From contig NZ_SMSK01000031.1 of the NCBI RefSeq assembly GCF_004354985.1, forward strand, positions 1 to 32,233: 32,233 nt of DNA. Direction: 5' to 3'. How positions within the stretch are numbered: the stretch's first letter is position 1; each line of letters opens with the position of its first letter. The DNA is from Segetibacter sp. 3557_3. GTDB lineage: Bacteria > Bacteroidota > Bacteroidia > Chitinophagales > Chitinophagaceae. The translations under genes and the position numbers were made by a program. The notes under the pieces are model-generated. The model worked only from the letters and a program-made list of their open reading frames with translations. It had not been told where the DNA came from and ran no database searches. This document shows positions 9,146-18,290 of the stretch, piece by piece.

Positions 9146-9728
9146 TAGTTTATATTAAATAAGGGTTACTATTAGTTTTCAAGTTCAAAATAAAACTCAC
9201 AACTTATAAAATGCTTTATTGATATTCCGTTAGCGGTAAGATTATTAGTTTTTAAACCATAAGTTGTTGAGTCTATTTTATGCAACCTGTTTTAGTAAAA
9301 AGGATATTTTCAAACGAGCTTAATTCTTTAGCCCCCGTATACGGGATTTATGTTTAGACTTTGATCATAAGACTAAAGCATGCATTTAAAATGTTAGAAC
9401 AGGGTAAGGAAATGCAGTTCGGACGCAATTATAATTCTGTCGACGATTTCCACTTCGGTCTTATCGCCGAATAATTGCCATTTCATAAGGTAGAAGAGAA
9501 TTACCCAAATCTTCCGAAGGCTATAGTCGCTGAAAACCATTCAGCGGCATGTATTTCCAGTACTTCATAACATGTATAATTATATCTAAAAATTTAACTT
9601 AAGATACAATTATAGCTCATTCAGAATGATGTTAGTTAAGATTATAAAAATGCAAATGAATATCCACATTTGCAAGCATTTTCAAAAAAAAAATATTGGT
9701 GTCACCATAGTAGGTTATAATCCGAAAT
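9146..9728. other. Gap upstream of the radical SAM gene, with a decayed short frame
   Basis: The radical SAM operon promoter should lie in the first ~150 bases but no clear Bacteroidota -33/-7 pair stands out. On the plus strand, 9280-9570 forms one frame of 97 codons with two internal stops (TAG 9355-9357, TAA 9472-9474). It contains a recognisably protein-like segment (KMLEQGKEMQFGRNYNS) that I cannot assign. A small hairpin occurs at 9651-9674 (TGCAAATG / CATTTGCA, 8-nt loop). Confidence 0.4.
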
Positions 9729-10495
9729 GGCTCCGTCGCATTCACATATGTTTGTTATCTTGTAAACTAAATCTCTAAGATTTTCAAAGGTCATAGTTTT
9801 CCTAAGGAAGTTATTCTGCAAGCTGTATATTTCAAGTTAAGATTTAGCTTAAGTTACAGAGATGTATAGGAATTACTGTCGACAAGGGAAGTGGTAGTTG
9901 ATCATGCTACGATACAAAGATGGGTGTTTAAGATTTCTCCCGTGGTTGGAGTTGGATTAAGGAAAAGAAGAAAGCCGGAGGTAATAGCTGTAGGATGGAT
10001 GAGACTTATATTAAAGTAACAAAAGAGTGGATGTACTTGTACCGGGCTGTAGATAAGATGGGCAAAACAGTAGATTTTTTATTAACAAGGAGGAGAAATA
10101 AACTTGCAGTGCATTAATTTCTCGTAAAGGCAATCAATAAGAACGGTAGTCCGAAAGTCATTAATATGGATAAGAGCGGTGCTAACAGGGAAGCGATCAG
10201 AACTTTCAATAAGAGGCCCTTCAAGAGAATTAGAATTAGGCAACGTAAGTATCTAAATAATAGGGTAGAAGGAGATCATAGGTTTATTAAATGGCTGACG
10301 CAGGGTATGCTTGGATTTAAAAGCTTCAAATCAGCATCACGAACGCTTGCAGGCATTGAAATGGTCAGAATGATCAAAAAGGACCAAGTCACATTTACTA
10401 TGGCAACTTCCTACAAAATCTTCTGTTCTCTGGCAGCCTAAACAAGCCTCTTAACCGGTAATTTCCTACTCCATTTTACCGGATGCGACAGAGCC
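9729..10495 (+). mobile_element. IS6-family insertion sequence, degenerate, 767 bp
   Basis: The ends form imperfect inverted repeats: GGCTCCGTCGCATTC at 9729-9743 and the complement of GGATGCGACAGAGCC at 10481-10495. Thirteen of 15 positions match, typical of IS6/IS26-like tips (GGCTCTGTCGCA). The length fits the family (~0.7-0.8 kb). The flanking 8-mers (TCCGAAAT and GTTGTTCA) differ, so no target duplication remains. The single transposase gene inside is broken. Confidence 0.85.
9783..10441 (+). pseudogene. IS6-family transposase pseudogene
   Basis: In-order segments match IS6-family DDE transposases: FKGHSFPKEVILQAVYF-type start at 9783; VDHATIQRWVFKISP near 9895; RMDETYIKVTKEWMYLYRAVDK near 9990 (first catalytic Asp); KVINMDKSGANREAI near 10160 (second Asp); and V-E-G-D-H-R-F-I-K-W near 10265, where the last catalytic acid would be. 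Frame changes and stops lie between 9860 and 10130. The last 91 codons (10166-10441) are open but cannot act alone. Confidence 0.88.
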
Positions 10496-10817
10496 GTTGT
10501 TCAATATTTCGCTTCGTGTGAACTAAGTATAGAATAACATTAATTACTTGGGAGGCCTTTACTACCCTAAATTAGTATTTGGACAATGATGATTAGTAAT
10601 ATATTCAAATGGTTAAGCCAGTAGCGTTTTGATGATTATTTCTAAGTTTTTTGAGAATTTCATCAGTATAAGGTTTGCTGAGGTTTAGTGCCAAAACGAA
10701 TTGATTATTTACATTTTTTGTTCTTATTAAGTAGCCACCCAGTGTTGATCGAAACTGCAGGCTTGAAAAGGAAGGAAATCGATTGGCATGTTAACAATAT
10801 GGGAGTATGCTGTGTAG
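10496..10817. other. Gap with no identified gene
   Basis: AT-rich sequence between the IS6 right end and the IS66 fragment. Short frames exist but none resembles a known protein. No repeat or RNA gene was seen. Confidence 0.4.
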
Positions 10818-11125
10818 GAACCCCTGCCCATCAACACAGGGTTCTTCAAGGGCAACAGAGTATGCTGCCTTGCACACGCAAGACGCAAGTTCACTGAAGC
10901 CCTGGCTTCTGATAAAGAACTCGCCGAATATGCACTGACAAAGTTCAATGCTCTTTATGAAATTGAACGACGATGTAAACAGGAAAAGCTTTCATATGAA
11001 CAGATCGCCCAAAGGCGACAGAGGGAGGCTGTTCCCATATTGGAAGAACTTCATCAATGGATGCGGGATCAATATATGACCCTATTACCTTCATCACCCA
11101 TCAGACTGGCAATTGCCTATAGCCG
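10818..11125 (+). pseudogene. IS66-family transposase (TnpC) internal fragment
   Basis: One open stretch reads ...CCLAHARRKFTEALASDK, then A-L-Y-E-I-E-R-R, then R-E-A-V-P-I-L-E-E-L, and finally LPSSPIRLAIAYS near 11115. This order is the central part of the IS66 TnpC catalytic domain (CxAHARRKF is a hallmark). Both ends are missing. Its right edge runs directly into the traI-like gene, whose first codons come from the fragment. The insertion therefore cut the 5' end of the conjugation operon. Confidence 0.82.
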
Positions 11126-11697
11126 AAGAATGGTTTAGCCAAAGTAAAACGCAAAAGAAGTACTTGCTTAAACAGATAGCCGGATTTCGCTTGTACCTGG
11201 GCTACTTAAAGCAAGGGTATCGGTCAGCTAACCAGGCAATCGCCGCCATCAATAGCATAAAGAAAGGCGATTCGGAATTGCATAAGAAATACTTCGTGTC
11301 ATTTACCTCCATTAACCCGAATATCAGTGCCAGTAGCACGCTGACTTCCGCTATAGGATTACAACAGGAAATCATTAAAGTCTGTCAATCAATTAAACCA
11401 CGGTTGAAATCCGACCTTTTTACACGACCGCAAGTTGCTTACATCAATAAGTTTTTATCAAGGCTGCTGTTAGACTGTGCTGATGATATTGAACTTGTGG
11501 TTGAGCTTAACCGTGGTAAGGGTTACAAGCTCGACGATGCTGAGCGACTCAGAAGATTACAGACTTGTTTTGAGGGGATGTACGACAAGTATGTGTTTGC
11601 CGTCTCCTTCAACAACGAGGTAAATAGAGTTGTACGATTCAAATTTCATAGCCAAAAGGACATCCAAAATATGCAGGCGCTTTATGACTTAAAATAA
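11113..11697 (+). CDS. TraI-like conjugative transposon protein, 5' truncated
   Basis: The open frame of 194 codons starts at a TTG and has no ATG near its beginning. From residue ~6 it matches Bacteroidota conjugative-element TraI proteins (EWFSQSKTQKKYLL, then Y-L-G-Y-L-K-Q-G-Y). The usual ~20-residue signal peptide is replaced by sequence continuous with the IS66 fragment, so the gene is headless and may not be expressed or exported. TraI is a predicted periplasmic or membrane-associated part of the mating channel. It heads a tightly spaced tra block, 6 bp before the next gene. The next protein is a paralogue (a Y-x-x-G-Y...F-D-L-H pattern is shared). Confidence 0.75.
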   Translation: MPIAEEWFSQSKTQKKYLLKQIAGFRLYLGYLKQGYRSANQAIAAINSIKKGDSELHKKYFVSFTSINPNISASSTLTSAIGLQQEIIKVCQSIKPRLKSDLFTRPQVAYINKFLSRLLLDCADDIELVVELNRGKGYKLDDAERLRRLQTCFEGMYDKYVFAVSFNNEVNRVVRFKFHSQKDIQNMQALYDLK

Positions 11698-11703
11698 TGC
11701 AAG

Positions 11704-12339
11704 ATGAGAAAGAAACTACTATTATGCGGCTGCTTTTTGTTGAGCGGGCTTGCTCCTAATCTCCTTTCGGCCCAGTCTGAAGAAGCGCAACAACTGATCT
11801 TGAATGTAGAAAAGCTAACACAGCTGAAAGCAATTCTAAAAAATCTTTACCATGGCTACGAAATCGTTAGCAAGGGTTACAATACAATTCGAGAGCTAAC
11901 CAGGGGGAACTTCGACTTACATAGGAGTTTCCTTGATGGTTTGTTGGAGATTAGCCCTGAGGTGAGAAAATACAAGCGGGTTGGCGACATTATCAGCTGC
12001 CAAACGCTTATTGTGAGAGAACAAAAGCGTGCATACTCCCACTTCAAGGCGGAAGCAAATCTAACTATTTCTGAAATTGGCTATGTAAGAAAGGTCTCTC
12101 AAGACCTTTTAGCACGAAGCTTAAAGGACACAGAAGACTTACTTGTAATAGTAACGGCAGGTAAGCTTAGGATGTCAGATGATGAGCGCCTGGCCGCGAT
12201 AGACAAGATCTATCAAAGTATCTCCCAAAAGCTGTCGTTTCTGAAAGCCTTCAATAATAGGGCAGCGGTTCTTGCCCTACAACGTGCTAAAGAGTCGAAC
12301 GACGTCAGGACCACAAAAGAAGTACTTGGAATAAAATAA
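11704..12339 (+). CDS. TraI-paralogous conjugation accessory protein (often named 'TerB family')
   Basis: This 211-aa protein has a signal peptide (MRKKLLLCGCFLLSGLAPNLLSA, cleavage near 23) and a helical domain. It resembles the TraI-like protein just upstream: L-K-A-I-L-K-N-L-Y-H-G-Y then G-N-F-D-L-H. Such proteins sit before traJ in Bacteroidota conjugative elements and are often labelled tellurite resistance TerB in databases. Nothing here suggests tellurite resistance; the position argues for a transfer-apparatus role in the periplasm. The gene is intact, 11 bp before traJ. Confidence 0.75.
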   Translation: MRKKLLLCGCFLLSGLAPNLLSAQSEEAQQLILNVEKLTQLKAILKNLYHGYEIVSKGYNTIRELTRGNFDLHRSFLDGLLEISPEVRKYKRVGDIISCQTLIVREQKRAYSHFKAEANLTISEIGYVRKVSQDLLARSLKDTEDLLVIVTAGKLRMSDDERLAAIDKIYQSISQKLSFLKAFNNRAAVLALQRAKESNDVRTTKEVLGIK

Positions 12340-12350
12340 ATAGAATTTTT

Positions 12351-13562
12351 ATGGAGATGCGTTTCAGAGCTATCAGAATGATGGCTGTAGGGTTGCTTTT
12401 GCCTGAATTATCATGTGCTCAGGGCATAGCTAGTGAGTTAAATGGTTTGCAGGTCGTCCTCGACCAGTTGTACTCCGAGATGCTACCATTATGTTCTCAG
12501 TTGATGGGGGTAGGTCGGGGAATAGCGGGATTTGCCGCAACCTGGTATATTGCTGCAAGAGTGTGGCGTCACCTGGCTAATGCAGAACCGATTGACTTCT
12601 ATCCGCTCTTTAGGCCTTTTGTTATTGGCTTTATTGTCATGATTTTCCCCTCGTTTCTTGACCTGATCAATGGCGTGATGAAGCCTACGGTAACTGCGAC
12701 ATCCGCAATGGTTGAGAATTCTAACCAGGCGATAGCGCTTTTACTCAACAAAAAACAAGAGGCAATAAAATCTTCTGCTGTTTGGCAAATGTACGTTGGT
12801 GAATCAGGTGATGGTGACCGCGATAAGTGGTACAGGTACGCACATCCAGATGAAAATAATGGTTCTGGCGAGGGAGTCTTAGAAGCGGTTGGAAACGATG
12901 TAAAGTTTGCAATGGCTAAAGCATCCTACAACTTCAGGAACTCCATCAAGGAATGGATGAGCGAAGTTCTCCGGGTGATATTTGAAGCAGCAGCTTTGTG
13001 CATAAATACCATCCGGACTTTTTACCTGATCGTGCTTGCCATTCTGGGGCCTTTGGTTTTTGGTCTATCGGTTTTTGATGGTTTTCAGCATACCCTAACC
13101 GTATGGATCGCACGTTACCTGAACATATTCCTTTGGCTACCGGTGGCTAATATCTTTGGCGGCATCATCGGCAAAATACAAGAGAAGATGTTGGCTATGG
13201 ATATCCACCAGGTACAAGAGGCCGGCGACACCTTCTTTAGTTCCACGGACACCGCTTATTTGATTTTTCTGATAATTGGTATAATTGGATACTTCACGGT
13301 TCCTTCTGTTGCAAACTACATTGTACATGCTGGAGGTGGAAATGCACTTTTGTTTAAAGTTAGCAATGCTTTCAGCCGGTCGTCAGGCGCAGGAGTCAAT
13401 ATGATAACAGGCACATCCGGGATGGTAGCAGACAGTCTCGGATCAGCTGCAGGATCTATTCGCAACAGTATTACCCAGCAATCATCTAGCTCGGGCTATT
13501 TCAAGGCGGGCAAAAACGAGCAGGGCTCAAACTACATGCGCGACAAGTTATCGGGCAAGTGA
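12351..13562 (+). CDS. traJ: TraJ conjugative transposon membrane protein
   Basis: This 403-aa polytopic protein has an N-terminal signal-like segment (to ~23) and hydrophobic stretches near 50-75, 85-108, 205-245, 255-273 and 300-325. The conserved SQLMGVGRGIAG region near 50-60 and the ILGPLVFGLSVFDGF region near 231-245 are typical of TraJ in Bacteroidota conjugative transposons (VirB6-like channel component). The C-terminal ~65 residues are Ser/Gly-rich and low in complexity. It follows the TerB-like gene by 11 bp. It looks complete. Confidence 0.9.
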   Translation: MEMRFRAIRMMAVGLLLPELSCAQGIASELNGLQVVLDQLYSEMLPLCSQLMGVGRGIAGFAATWYIAARVWRHLANAEPIDFYPLFRPFVIGFIVMIFPSFLDLINGVMKPTVTATSAMVENSNQAIALLLNKKQEAIKSSAVWQMYVGESGDGDRDKWYRYAHPDENNGSGEGVLEAVGNDVKFAMAKASYNFRNSIKEWMSEVLRVIFEAAALCINTIRTFYLIVLAILGPLVFGLSVFDGFQHTLTVWIARYLNIFLWLPVANIFGGIIGKIQEKMLAMDIHQVQEAGDTFFSSTDTAYLIFLIIGIIGYFTVPSVANYIVHAGGGNALLFKVSNAFSRSSGAGVNMITGTSGMVADSLGSAAGSIRNSITQQSSSSGYFKAGKNEQGSNYMRDKLSGK

Positions 13563-13715
13563 TGATCGCTGATCAGCATTATTTATTTGCAGCGAAACCA
13601 ACCATGTGGAAGCCAGCCCTTTTCTGAATGTTGGGTGGCGCTGCGATGCTGTGTCTTTTCGTCTCCGGGTTCTCTTTTACTATCCTTCATCAGATCGACA
13701 ACAACTTTCTCAATT

Positions 13716-14333
13716 ATGTTCAGGCGAGCAAAAAACATTGATAGTGCTTTTCGAAGCATACGCTTATTCACCGTTCTGGTGGTGTTAAGCTGCATAGTCA
13801 TATGTTGTGTAGTAATCACAAAGAGCTTTCAGCTCGCTGCACTTTCACAATCCAGAATATATATCCTGGCAAATGGAAAAGCTCTTGAAGCATTTGCTTC
13901 CGAACGAAAGGACAACATACCGGTAGAAGCTAAAGATCACATCAAAACCTTTCACCACCTCTTTTTTACGTTGGATCCTGATGAAAAAGTAATTAAATCC
14001 AATCTGTCAAAAGCGCTCTACCTGGCTGATGGGTCAGCAAAAGTCCAATATGAGAGCCTCAAGGAAAACGGGTACTTCTCGGAAGTAATTGCAAGCAACA
14101 TCAGCCAGCAGATTACGATTGACAGCATTCAATTTGATTTTGATAGTTATCCTTTTTATTTCAGGTGTTTTGGATTGCAGAAAATCATCCGTCCTTCTAC
14201 CGTTGTTTCAAGGAGCCTGATCACTGAAGGCTATTTACGCAACGTATCTCGTTCCGAAAACAACTCGCATGCATTTCTAATCGAAAGATGGAGAACAACT
14301 GAAAATCGAGATATAGATGTTTCAAATAGATAA
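13716..14333 (+). CDS. traK: TraK conjugative transposon protein
   Basis: I chose the ATG at 13716, giving 205 aa, the usual TraK length. The frame is open back to 13587, but the extra 43 residues look unlike a protein and TraK homologues begin with MF-x-x-x-K-N-I-D-S-A-F, as here. A membrane segment lies near residues 15-38 (TVLVVLSCIVICCVVI), followed by a soluble periplasmic domain. Family knowledge: a VirB8-like assembly component. It lies between traJ and traL, 2 bp before the latter. Confidence 0.85.
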   Translation: MFRRAKNIDSAFRSIRLFTVLVVLSCIVICCVVITKSFQLAALSQSRIYILANGKALEAFASERKDNIPVEAKDHIKTFHHLFFTLDPDEKVIKSNLSKALYLADGSAKVQYESLKENGYFSEVIASNISQQITIDSIQFDFDSYPFYFRCFGLQKIIRPSTVVSRSLITEGYLRNVSRSENNSHAFLIERWRTTENRDIDVSNR

Positions 14334-14335
14334 TC

Positions 14336-14725
14336 ATGAATAAAGCTAAAACGTGGACCGTTGGAACATTATCATCAATCATTTTGCATTGGATTACAAG
14401 CATTGTCAACAATGCTCGGCGTATGTCCGCAACAAGCCTTGTCACACGGTTCGAGAATCTTTCGTTGAAAAGAAAGTTCATTTTCCTTGCAGCTTTTGTT
14501 TTTACATCTGCAGCGTTGAGTTCCCATTTAGTTGTGGCTAGTCTGACTCACAAGTCTCCGTCGATTCTTCAGGAGTTAACAAATTCATCAGTGTTGCCAC
14601 TTCTTTCAGGTAACCAAAAAGACCCGGGAAGTAATGAAGTACAGAAACGCAATATACCCGACAGCAGTAAATCTATGTCGGGGAATACAGGTAATAATGG
14701 TGATGGCATACGACCAAATAGATGA
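14336..14725 (+). CDS. TraL-like small membrane protein
   Basis: This 129-aa protein has a central hydrophobic helix (RKFIFLAAFVFTSAALSSHL, ~46-65) and a low-complexity polar C-terminus rich in Asn, Ser and Gly. It starts 2 bp after traK and precedes traM, which is the TraL slot in Bacteroidota elements. The assignment rests on position and topology more than on residues. A 250-bp stretch follows before traM, longer than other gaps in the operon, with no convincing gene. Confidence 0.6.
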   Translation: MNKAKTWTVGTLSSIILHWITSIVNNARRMSATSLVTRFENLSLKRKFIFLAAFVFTSAALSSHLVVASLTHKSPSILQELTNSSVLPLLSGNQKDPGSNEVQKRNIPDSSKSMSGNTGNNGDGIRPNR

Positions 14726-14975
14726 GCAACCGTGGATGGCAGGTATACATTTCTATTTGGCTGTAATTACGGGAGTTAAAGCAGCGAGCTGCCCCAGCTG
14801 TGTTAACATCATTATGGGCCGACTTCGCAGCCGGACCAAGGAGAATAAACTGCCTTAGCTCGGTAGGGTCAGTACGTTGCCCAGTAAATAGTTCTGTTCG
14901 GTCCGCTCACGTATTACAGCTTAACCAGGCATTTTTCAGTGACAGTATGGAGGATATTCTAAAATGTGACATAAC

Positions 14976-16232
14976 ATGGAAAATAAAACACGTTCGTTAA
15001 AGTTTTTACGTAAGCGTAAGTTTTTGATGGTGCTTCCGCTTCTGGCTCTCCCCTTTATTACACTTCTGTTTTGGTCATTGGGCGGCGGCAAAGGGCAACC
15101 CGAGAAAGATCGCCGTGACCAGGATAGAGGATTAAATACAAAGCTTCCCAAGGCGAAGCTTAACGATGAGTCTTTCCTGGATAAGCTTAGCTTTTATGAA
15201 AAGGCAAATATTGATTCTGCACATGCAAAGGAGCTGAGAAAGTATGACCCTTATTATCGGAATGGACTTGAATTCGGCTCAGGCCAGGAAGTGACTCCTG
15301 ATGGTTCGCAACTGAGTGGATTAAGTCCTGACCGGGACCCTAATGAAGAGAAAGTATACCAGAAGGTAGCTGAGCTCAATCAGCAACTAGCTATGCCTCA
15401 AAAATCTAGATTCCGGCAGAATGAGGACAGGATGTTCGGTGCTCAGCAAGATCCTGCCGGCATTGAAATGGATAGATTGGAAACTCTGCTTAATTCTATT
15501 AATACTGATACTGCCCGGGATCCGCAAATGGATCAGATTAATTCAACTCTTGACAAGATTATCAAAGTTCAAAATCCCCGATCAACGCTGCAAGATAGAT
15601 TATCGAAACAAGCTGGCCAACCTCGGGCCATACCAGCAAAGCTTTCACGAACAAACGTTCCGATTTCTTTATTACAAAGTGTCGCGGTAGGGATCAACAA
15701 CAAACCCGGCGTCCCTCGGCAGAATGACTTTCTCTCGATGCAAGTACTTTCAGCAGATACAACTAATCAATTCGGAATTGCTTGTGTTGTTTATACAACC
15801 CAGTCTGTCGTAAACGGCTCGGTAATCAGGCTCCGGATATTAGAAGATCTCGAGGTTGATGGGCAACGCATCCAGGCTGGCCAATCAGTATATGGCAACG
15901 TTCAACTTGAGAACGAACGCTTGAGGGTTTCGATCAGAACCATAAGGAAAGGAAATAACATATACCCGGTAAAGCTTAAGGTATATGATGTGGATGGATT
16001 GGAGGGCATCTCCATCCCAGGTGCGATCACACGTGACGTTGCTAAGGAGTCTTCTACTAACACTATCCAGAACCTCGAACTCTTCACAATGGACCAGTCC
16101 CTTTCTTCTCAGGCGGGTAAAGCCGGACTGTCGGCTATTAAAACACTTCTTGCCAGAAAAGCTAAACTCATTAAAGTAACAGTGAAAGATGGCTACCAAT
16201 TGGTTCTGCAGGACGATACCAATCTATTTTAA
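14976..16232 (+). CDS. traM: TraM conjugative transposon protein
   Basis: This 418-aa protein has a basic N-terminus, one membrane helix near 16-34 (FLMVLPLLALPFITLLFWS), and a long charged, probably extended periplasmic region. The C-terminal beta domain from ~265 (IACVVYTTQSVVNGSVIRLR, A-G-Q-S-V-Y-G, V-D-G-L-E-G-I-S-I-P-G) is characteristic of TraM in Bacteroidota conjugative transposons and comparable to VirB10. The KGNNIYPVKLKVYDVDG block is well kept. It appears intact and is followed by traN after 17 bp. Confidence 0.92.
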   Translation: MENKTRSLKFLRKRKFLMVLPLLALPFITLLFWSLGGGKGQPEKDRRDQDRGLNTKLPKAKLNDESFLDKLSFYEKANIDSAHAKELRKYDPYYRNGLEFGSGQEVTPDGSQLSGLSPDRDPNEEKVYQKVAELNQQLAMPQKSRFRQNEDRMFGAQQDPAGIEMDRLETLLNSINTDTARDPQMDQINSTLDKIIKVQNPRSTLQDRLSKQAGQPRAIPAKLSRTNVPISLLQSVAVGINNKPGVPRQNDFLSMQVLSADTTNQFGIACVVYTTQSVVNGSVIRLRILEDLEVDGQRIQAGQSVYGNVQLENERLRVSIRTIRKGNNIYPVKLKVYDVDGLEGISIPGAITRDVAKESSTNTIQNLELFTMDQSLSSQAGKAGLSAIKTLLARKAKLIKVTVKDGYQLVLQDDTNLF

Positions 16233-16249
16233 CCAACCACTTAGTTTTT

Positions 16250-17089
16250 ATGAAACATCTCATTTTTATTACTTGCCTTTTAGCGCAAGCGAAGATTGCA
16301 TACTGCCAGCCTGCAAAGTTAGTTGGCTCCAAAGGTTTGGAACTGTGTGTGGCAGCTACCAAAACCACAAGCCTGATTTTCCCTTCTTTTATTCGGCATA
16401 TCGATCGTGGTTCTTCCAATGTGCTTGTCCAGCAAGTAGCAGGTAGCGAGAGCATCCTTTTAGTCAAAGCTAACGCTCCATACGTGGGCGAAACCAGCCT
16501 TTCTGTTGTATGCGCCAACAACAAAGTGTATTCTTTTTCCGTGGGTTATGATAGTTCGCCAGCCGCGTTGGTGTACAATATTCAGGAGAAGGTTGAAATA
16601 ACAGACTCAGCATCAAGGTCAGGGGTGGCTCCCGGTTTTGTTAATTCATTGCAACTATCATTTTATCTGAATGGTTTATTGTTTAGTCCCCGAAATATTA
16701 AATCAACTCATGACAGGGGCTGGGGGCTCAAAGTGGAGCTTAAAGGGATCTACGTAGTGGATAACGTTATCTTCTTAAAGGTTGCGTGTCACAACACATC
16801 TTCGATCAATTACAAGATCGCCGAACTCCGTTTTTCGATCAAAGATGCCGTAAGAACTAAACGAACTGCAATGCAGGAAATCGAGGTCACTCCCATAGGT
16901 ATTTCGGCCAAGCCGGAAACAATTCAGGCTGGAGCAAACCAAGCTTTCGTGGCAGCTTTTGAAACATTTACAATCCCGAACCGAAGGTACCTGTCAATTC
17001 AACTCAGGGAAACAAAAGGCGGTCGAAATCTTCAGCTACGAATTCCAAATAGAAAGTTGATTAGAGCTGAACAACTAAAACATGACTAG
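16250..17089 (+). CDS. traN: TraN conjugative transposon protein
   Basis: This 279-aa protein has a signal peptide (MKHLIFITCLLAQAKIAYCQ, cleavage near 20). Beta-rich domains follow: an early T-T-S-L-I-F-P block near 43, A-N-A-P near 77, then G-E-T-S-L-S-V-V near 84. This layout is that of TraN in Bacteroidota conjugative transposons, the VirB9-like outer-membrane-side component. It is the last recognisable transfer gene here. TraO, TraP, TraQ, the VirB4-type ATPase, the coupling protein and the relaxase are absent. Confidence 0.88.
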   Translation: MKHLIFITCLLAQAKIAYCQPAKLVGSKGLELCVAATKTTSLIFPSFIRHIDRGSSNVLVQQVAGSESILLVKANAPYVGETSLSVVCANNKVYSFSVGYDSSPAALVYNIQEKVEITDSASRSGVAPGFVNSLQLSFYLNGLLFSPRNIKSTHDRGWGLKVELKGIYVVDNVIFLKVACHNTSSINYKIAELRFSIKDAVRTKRTAMQEIEVTPIGISAKPETIQAGANQAFVAAFETFTIPNRRYLSIQLRETKGGRNLQLRIPNRKLIRAEQLKHD

Positions 17090-17117
17090 CGAATTTAAAC
17101 ATCAAAAAACATACATT

Positions 17118-17915
17118 ATGAACCAGCAAAATCTTGATTACCTCAAAGACAACATCAAGTATTTGGGGTTTGGTGAAGGGCTTTATCAAGCTCTGGAAGC
17201 CAATGTTCGCGAAGGCAAGCCGGCTTTCACCTTGCAATTCAACAATGAATTCAATGGAACGAGTATGGATGCTACCTTGAATTTCAGAAAGTCAGACAGC
17301 ACAGAGGTGTACTTTCTCAATAGCTACCAGGCATCTCTGCAGCACACTGAAGGGCAACAAGTGAAGCAGACGTTTTACTTAAATAAAGGAAGAGGGGTGA
17401 CATGTAAGGAAGCATTCAATCTACTAGAGGGTAGGGCAGTGAATAAGGATTTGACAAACAAAGAGGGGCAGGTTTACAATGCATGGTTACAGCTGGACTT
17501 CAAAGTTGTTGAGCCTAAGGGCAACTACCAAGTTAACCAGTACCACCACAATTATGGATATGATCTGCAAAAAGAATTACAGAAGCACCCGCTTAAAGAA
17601 CTGAAAACAGAAGCAGAGAAGGGGCGCCTGATCGAGTCCCTGGAGAAGGGAAACCGGCAGTCTGTGACTTTCGTTAAGGATGGCGCAGAACAGAAGATGT
17701 TTATGGAAGCCAATCCGCGGTTCAAAACTTTAAACCTCTATGACTCCAAGATGCAGCGGGTGCATAGTCAAACACAAAAGGAGACCAGTAGTAAAAGTCA
17801 ACAACAGCAAAAGCAGGAGAAGAATGAAAAAGTTGAACCAGTCGATGAAGATGCAAGTTCCCGCGGTAAGTTGTCTAAAAAAAGAAGAGCACAATCTCAA
17901 TCGCTCAACCCGTGA
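17118..17915 (+). CDS. Hypothetical protein of Bacteroidota mobile elements
   Basis: I chose the ATG at 17118 (MNQQNLDYLKDNIKYLGFG), giving 265 aa; an in-frame ATG at 17082 would overlap traN. The protein is soluble and hydrophilic. The N-terminal part (residues ~1-120) resembles a domain common in Bacteroidota conjugative element proteins (L-K-Y-x-G-F-G-E...L-Q-F, N-S-Y-x-A-S-L). A K-G-N-Y-x-V-N-Q-Y-H region near 148 and a F-M-E-A-N-P-R-F-K-T-L-N-L-Y-D block near 196-210 resemble DUF3945-type tails. The C-terminus is a Gln/Lys/Ser-rich tail. Function is unknown. The next gene begins inside its 3' end in another frame. Confidence 0.7.
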   Translation: MNQQNLDYLKDNIKYLGFGEGLYQALEANVREGKPAFTLQFNNEFNGTSMDATLNFRKSDSTEVYFLNSYQASLQHTEGQQVKQTFYLNKGRGVTCKEAFNLLEGRAVNKDLTNKEGQVYNAWLQLDFKVVEPKGNYQVNQYHHNYGYDLQKELQKHPLKELKTEAEKGRLIESLEKGNRQSVTFVKDGAEQKMFMEANPRFKTLNLYDSKMQRVHSQTQKETSSKSQQQQKQEKNEKVEPVDEDASSRGKLSKKRRAQSQSLNP

Positions 17916-18210
17916 GTGCTCGCCAGCCCGAGACTTCATTTCAGATTTCCTAAAGGCGATTGCTGATGACCCTTACATGTCCACCAAGCATATCGGCGTT
18001 TATGCGGCAATCATTGAGAAGTACAAGCTTGGAGCGCATGTTAATCCGATCCAGGTCTTTAGTGAAGAAATAATGAAGATGTGCAAGATTGGGAGTGGCA
18101 GCACTTTTCGAAGAGTGCTTCACGACTTAGACGAATTCGGGTTCATATCGTATGAACCATCATTTAATTCAAGAAAGCCCAGCAAGATATTTGTGCTCGG
18201 CCGCAACTAG
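17824..18210 (+). CDS. Small winged-helix-like protein 1
   Basis: I chose the ATG at 17824 (128 aa), though 17845 is also possible. The first ~30 codons overlap the preceding gene in another frame. From residue ~35 it has a compact predicted winged-helix pattern: A-R-D-F-I-S-D-F-L-K...H-I-G-V-Y-A-A-I-I, then a helix, then S-T-F-R-R-V-L-H-D-L-D-E-F-G-F-I-S-Y-E-P-S-F-N-S-R. The protein at 18566-18871 has the same pattern (Y-H-K-Y-I-G-E-L-Q-R-F-G-Y-I-G-Y-Y-P-T-F-D-R), so they are paralogues. Likely a DNA-binding accessory or regulator of the mobile element. Confidence 0.65.
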   Translation: MKKLNQSMKMQVPAVSCLKKEEHNLNRSTRECSPARDFISDFLKAIADDPYMSTKHIGVYAAIIEKYKLGAHVNPIQVFSEEIMKMCKIGSGSTFRRVLHDLDEFGFISYEPSFNSRKPSKIFVLGRN

Positions 18211-18290
18211 GTCGGCTTAGGTGAAAACACAATTAGTGTTGATGCTTTCTTTATTGGAAATAATAGGCTTTCAAATGTAAATCAAGTGTT

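Noticed and set aside
11704-12339. Tellurite resistance (TerB)
   Set aside because: The database name is common for this position, but the protein has a signal peptide, resembles the adjacent TraI-like protein and lies in a tra operon.
13587-13715. Longer traK start
   Set aside because: The extra 43 residues are unlike other TraK proteins, and the ATG at 13716 gives the expected start and length.
14726-14975. Small gene between traL and traM
   Set aside because: Short frames exist (for example ending near 14858), but none has protein-like conservation that I recognise.
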